Assembly (NCBI GenBank): GCA_958298945.1
Contig: OY282606.1
Location: 94,495,696-94,559,695 of the forward strand
Source: Atherix ibis
Taxonomy: Eukaryota; Arthropoda; Insecta; Diptera; Athericidae
DNA: 64,000 nt
Direction: 5' to 3'
The position numbers were made by a program, and so were the translations under genes. A model generated the notes under the pieces. That model was not told where the DNA came from, ran no database searches, and saw only the letters and a list, made by a program, of their open reading frames with translations. This document shows, piece by piece, positions 60,001-64,000 of this stretch (position 1 is the stretch's first letter; each line of letters opens with the position of its first letter).

Positions 60001-61322
60001 CATATTTAATCGATCAGCGCAATCACTATTGCTCATTGTTGCAATGCTTAGATCGGGAAGGAGGGTCTCAGCGCTTAGTGGGCGTTCACGTTCCAGTTGA
60101 GCGCTGCCAGTTGAGGATTTGCGCGGCCCGCTATCGCTTTCCGACGATAGTAGTGAGAACGAATCATCGAATTTCGATTCAATATCTTCGCGGATCGCTG
60201 ATCGTGTGACATTGTCCCGTGACGGTAGAATTATTCTCGGTGGGTTAGCCGGAACCGAATGTCTACGATCGAGTCGAGTTACGCCAATCGTTGGTACTTG
60301 CAGAGAGCTTCTACGTGGCAGTTTGACTTCAGGCAATAAAACCTCCGAACTATCTGACAGATCAATGCAGACTTCTTCTGGCTCTTCTTCTTCAAAGTCA
60401 TCGTCCAGAACTTCAGCATCGGAAATCTCCGTTTTTGTTTCTTCGGCGAGTTCGGCAGCTACTTTATTCTCCCATTGTATTTGGTTTTCACGTAGATGTC
60501 GCATCATTTTATGCGATAAATTCGTATCGAGGAAGCGATGCCATTCATCGAATAATGGTGTTACTACAAACTTAAAGAAGCCAACTTGAATTTTGGGCAC
60601 CGACGTTGAGAATCTGTCGCACAGCGACGTTACCGGCAAGCTCAATTGCCGCTCGTAGTCACCCTGTCGGAAGAATTCCTCACAAACTTTCTGACTCCAT
60701 TTTTTACTAATATCCCATGGCCGGCATGGGTTCGATATATCGGCGCATTTCAACGATATTTGAAGTATGAAATGACGATCCTCAGCCTTAGTCATGTCTA
60801 GCGTATTCTTATCTAAATAATTACGAAACTGTGCTAAAAATTCGGTTTGTCGTGTAATATCGGTTGCCAGTATCAATGATGCTATTTGCTTCTCCAAAGC
60901 TGGCCGAATATCCTGAATTTGTTCGGCAACACCACTTTCCAAGAGACATCCAACAGCTGATCGCCAATGATGATTCTCAAGAACTGATGTATTCTCATAT
61001 AGAGCAGCCAAATGATTTGATGTTGCTATCAAAAATGGTTGATTAACGCCCGGATGATCCAAATCGTGTGTTACAGCACCAATTAGTGAAGCCATTATTT
61101 CAACTGGTTTCAAATTTTCAAATATTTTACGCTCTTGTAGAAAACAGTGCATTGCTTGTGTTACGTCAGTCGCATGTATCGAATTATGATACGGATTGGT
61201 GCTATGGTATCCCTCTTCGATTAGGGTAAATAATTTCCATAATCTAACTACATCTAAATTAAAATGGTCCAAAAGGCCGTACCAGTGAAACAAATGAACA
61301 CATAGAACTGGCAGCGAACGTC
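54065..61322 (-). CDS. PDE7-type cAMP-specific 3',5'-cyclic phosphodiesterase (5' end beyond window)
   Basis: Hydrolyses cAMP to AMP. Exons on the minus strand are 61322-59502, 59363-58896 and 54081-54065; upstream exons lie beyond 64000. About 767 residues are visible. The catalytic domain (first 290 residues) shows '[19 protein letters not shown]', '[15 protein letters not shown]', '[15 protein letters not shown]' and '[14 protein letters not shown]', which hold the metal-binding His/Asp residues. The wording matches PDE7 rather than dunce/PDE4 or PDE8. A long acidic then Ser-rich tail follows, far longer than in vertebrate PDE7, with seven RRxS motifs (RRSS, RRHS, four RRGSxP, RRSS). The last exon is 17 nt and adds TLRH; it is inferred from phase and a strong acceptor (ttttacttccag). 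Two mariners lie in its introns. Confidence 0.85.
54320..55518 (-). mobile_element. Irritans-type mariner, degenerate
   Basis: 1199 bp, TA-flanked, with inverted ends containing ttggcaactaagtgattg. Minus-strand transposase pieces are 55319-54996 ('[19 protein letters not shown]', '[20 protein letters not shown]') and 54737-54450 ('[20 protein letters not shown]', '[17 protein letters not shown]'). The central part is frameshifted and deletions are present. It lies in the last intron of the PDE7-type gene. Confidence 0.92.
55519..57789. other. Intronic AT-rich stretch of the PDE7-type gene
   Basis: No RNA, exon or transposon end recognised. 55.5-55.85 kb is slightly less AT-rich but without a readable frame. 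Confidence 0.55.
57790..58823 (+). mobile_element. Mariner transposon remnant, family with TTAAATCCGCTGTTT ends
   Basis: 1034 bp with inverted ends (ccacgagtatacgcttaaat... mirrored at the right) and TA on both sides. The transposase runs from about 58021 ('[20 protein letters not shown]') through '[18 protein letters not shown]', '[18 protein letters not shown]', '[10 protein letters not shown]' and '[14 protein letters not shown]'. Stops occur at 58261 and 58507, with frameshifts. The N-terminal third is deleted. Mauritiana-like in wording. It lies in a PDE7-type gene intron. Confidence 0.9.
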
Positions 61323-61366
61323 CTGAAATTTTTCAAAATATTTTTCACTTAATAAAAATTTAAATA

Positions 61367-62638
61367 TTGTATAACTTAAAAAGGCGGGATTTTTGGCAAA
61401 CTTTGAGTGTTTATTTTGAAAAATTGTTACAATATATTTTATTCCATCGGATTGTCCATCGGAAGCCACTACTTTTTCCCATTTTTCTGGCAACATATGG
61501 ATTCCGCCCCAAAAAAACTGCTCCGGTTTTGAGGCCAAGAATAAATCGAGCCAATTTTTGATGCCCTGTTCTGAAGTAAAGCGTATTCCGGTGAGGGTGT
61601 TTTGCATGGATCTAAACAAATGGTAGTCGGACGGGGCAAGGTCTGGGCTATAAGGCGGGTGAGGCAAAACTTCCCAGCCACTATTTTCTAAATAATTTTT
61701 AACCGGTCTTGCAACATGAAGCCGAGCGTTGTCATGATGGAAAATTATGGCTTCGTGTCTGGTCGCATATTCCGGGCATTTTCGGCCAATGCTCGCTTCA
61801 AACGGATTAATTGTGTTCGATAGAGGTCGCCTGTGATCGTCTGGCCCCATTTCAATAGCTCATAATAGATCACATCCTTCTGATCCCACCAAATACAGAG
61901 CATTACCTTGGCGCCATGGATATTTGGCTTTGGCGTTGATTTGGCTGGTTGGCCGGCCTTCACATACGATTTTTTGCGCTTTGGGTTGTCGTAATGAATC
62001 CATTTTTCGTCGCCAGTAATGATTCGATTCAAAAACGACTTCTTTTTCTGCCGTTCAAGCAGCATTTCGGACATGCAAAATCGCCTTTCAACGTCTCTTG
62101 GCTTCAATTCATATGGGACCCAATTTCCTTGCTTTTGGATGAATCCTACTGCTTTCAAACGTTTTGAAATGGCTGCTTGAGTGACTCCCAATGATTTTAC
62201 AATTTCTTCTTGAGTTCGACAACAGTCTTCGTCGAGTAATGCCTCCAAATCTTCATCTTCAAACTTTTTTGGCTGACCTGCTCGTTCTTTGTCTTCTGTG
62301 TCAATATCACCACTTCTGAACCGCACAAACCATCTCTCGCACGTTGAAATCGATGGAACATATTCAGGATAAGCTTCGGTGAGCAATCGATGTGCTTCAG
62401 CTGCACTTTTTTTCAGTAAATCAACACTTCCCGCAAATGGGACTTTTTTGGTACGAAATTCGACATTTTTGAGGCAAAAAAAAACTTTGTTGTTTACACT
62501 ATTTCGTTCAATGACTAATCGAGAATGAATGACAGATGTTTAACCTCCAAAATGCCGTATGAGTTATTATTAACACAAACCATGTGTACAAGTTATGCCA
62601 TCTGTTGTCAATCCCGCATTTTTAAGTTATACACCCAA
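61367..62638 (-). mobile_element. Mauritiana-type mariner, nearly complete
   Basis: 1272 bp with inverted ends containing gtataacttaaaaa and gcggga, flanked by TA. The minus-strand transposase starts at 62465 (MSNFVPKKSHLREVLIY), hits a TGA near 62412, continues 'AEAHRLLTEAYPEYVPS', 'SLGVTQAAISKRLKAVGF' and 'ITGDEKWIHYDNPKRKKS', and shifts frame near 61770. It then reads 'IIFHHDNARLHVARPVKNYL' and '[17 protein letters not shown]'. Only these two lesions are obvious, so it is the best preserved transposase gene here. It lies just upstream of the catalytic exon of the PDE7-type gene, in the intron. Confidence 0.93.
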
Positions 62639-64000
62639 TATAATCAAAAGTGGTTTTTTTTCTCGAAATTAATAAAAAAAAAATCTTTTTTGATATGTGT
62701 GTGTCTTTATTACTAATAAATAAGCGTTTTTTTTAACCTCTCATAAATAAAGTTTATGGTTAACAAAATTTTATTTTCGATCCTTTTTTTCTCAAATTAT
62801 TAATTTTACAGTTGATTAAATACTATTTTAGATATTTTGATTCGATACTTTTAATTTTTTTACTGAATAACCAATTTTTCTAATTTGTGGTTTCGTACAA
62901 TAATAAATTTAACAGTAGAAAATCCTTCGAAAATTTTGTGGTTTCATAATTTGTTGTTTTTGATATTTATCTTAAAATAGTTCCCAAAGTAAATGGATTA
63001 CGACCAGTAACAGTAGTGATAAGTTCAAGTTGGTTTTACGTAAGTGAAATTTCTTCCTTTTCAATTAATTTACTTTGATTCCTTTTTTTTCTCATACAAT
63101 ATACACAAATTTTATTAGTGGTTTTATTCATAATTATCAAATACTTATATAGAATACTTGTGAAACTTATCGATAATTTCTCTAGAATATACTAGTTTTT
63201 ATTGGCACTAATTGCGGTTGAAATTTTAGAAATTATTCAACAAATTTGCCTAGTCTTAGAAATTGGAAATTAGCTAACTTTATAATTACTTATTTGTGGT
63301 TTTATTATTTAAGTCTCATTAGCAATATGTATTCGTGTGTATTTTGAAGAAAATAACATAGAAAAAGTTTTCTCAAATATAATGAGTTCCCAGGATCGAG
63401 GGATGTAGAGCTAAGATAATGCTCAAAAATAAGATGAATTACTTTTTTTTTTAAGAGATATATTTAGTATAAAAAGTTTGACAAAGTATGTTTTATTTAA
63501 CTTGACGCAATATATATTTATGAATTTACGAGTATATAATTAAAAGAGAGTGTTTTCTATGCAAAAATACTAATTCTTATATAATTGCATGTTTACATGT
63601 GTTTAAATAGAAAAGATTTTTCGGAAAGGATTCTGATTTTTACAAATAGCAATATTCTATTTTTTTTTTTTGCAATACTACTCATAATATATCAGGATGT
63701 ATTTACTGTACAAATGATCTTTTAACGTGCATGTACACATCGATAAGAAAGAGTCTTAAGGTATAGAATTTCATGCTGGAAAAATATCCTACTCTTATAT
63801 TCTTATTTTGCATATACAAACGTCGCGGTAAGGATATGAAATGGATTTTCTTTATCCTAATATATTCCATTTACATGACATGCAATTTGGAATTTTGTTT
63901 CATTTTAAGCACTTGTATTCTATTTGAAAACAAGTTGAAAACGAGATTTAATTATGTACGAGTATACAATAAAAATTTACACCATTTCAAAAATGGACTT
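62639..64000. other. Intron of the PDE7-type gene to the window edge
   Basis: AT-rich. No exon recognised. Confidence 0.5.

Noticed and set aside
59502..61322. dunce (PDE4) or PDE8 as identity of the phosphodiesterase
   Set aside because: The sequence around the metal site ([43 protein letters not shown]) follows PDE7. PDE8 and PDE4 differ at these positions as I remember them.
1..64000. CRISPR arrays, operons, tRNA genes
   Set aside because: None seen. This is eukaryotic DNA and no tRNA B-box with matching arms was found.

Overview
The window is nuclear DNA from an insect, most likely a fly (Diptera). The genes have short exons and GT/AG introns, the spacers are very AT-rich, and mariner-type transposons are abundant. 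The fly assignment is an inference: one gene has the two alternative 3' ends (a conserved 'True' tail and an RGG tail) known for Drosophila Nopp140. I rebuilt exon structures by joining frames at GT/AG sites; no transcript evidence was available.

Five protein-coding genes are supported, all on the minus strand. (1) RpS4, ribosomal protein eS4, 4309-7066, five exons, with an ATG-only first exon. Its last intron holds a tandem duplication that carries four H/ACA snoRNA-like units. (2) An SRm160/SRRM1-type splicing coactivator with a PWI domain and long RS/RD tails, 9330-13595. (3) A secreted Spatzle-family cystine-knot ligand in five small exons over 15.5 kb, 15202-30765; the first exon is tentative. 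(4) Nopp140, a nucleolar snoRNP chaperone, 34194-37924, with two alternative last exons. (5) The catalytic and C-terminal part of a PDE7-type cAMP phosphodiesterase, 54065-61322, whose 5' exons lie beyond the right edge. Its tail carries seven RRxS (PKA-type) motifs.

Mobile DNA fills much of the rest. There are eight mariner/Tc1-like elements from about seven families, at 1-2835, 2912-3838, 26860-28113, 32062-33320, 41546-42845, 54320-55518, 57790-58823 and 61367-62638. All are visibly broken. The first is split by a 5'-truncated non-LTR retrotransposon (214-2417) with a 13-bp target duplication. Between 38.3 and 43.1 kb is a mosaic: PIF/Harbinger-like 5' ends repeated three times, a Helitron with recognisable 5' and 3' ends and a decayed helicase, a nuclear copy of mitochondrial nad5, and a mariner inserted in the helicase. 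A 5S-rRNA-derived SINE lies at 49078-49317.

The remaining long stretches (7.1-9.2, 13.7-15.1, 22.5-26.8, 28.1-30.7, 43.1-49.0, 49.3-53.3, 55.5-57.8 and 62.6-64.0 kb) are AT-rich spacer or intron in which I see no gene. RpS4, the snoRNA-like units and Nopp140 share a ribosome and snoRNP theme. Their co-occurrence is noted only as context, not as evidence of a system.
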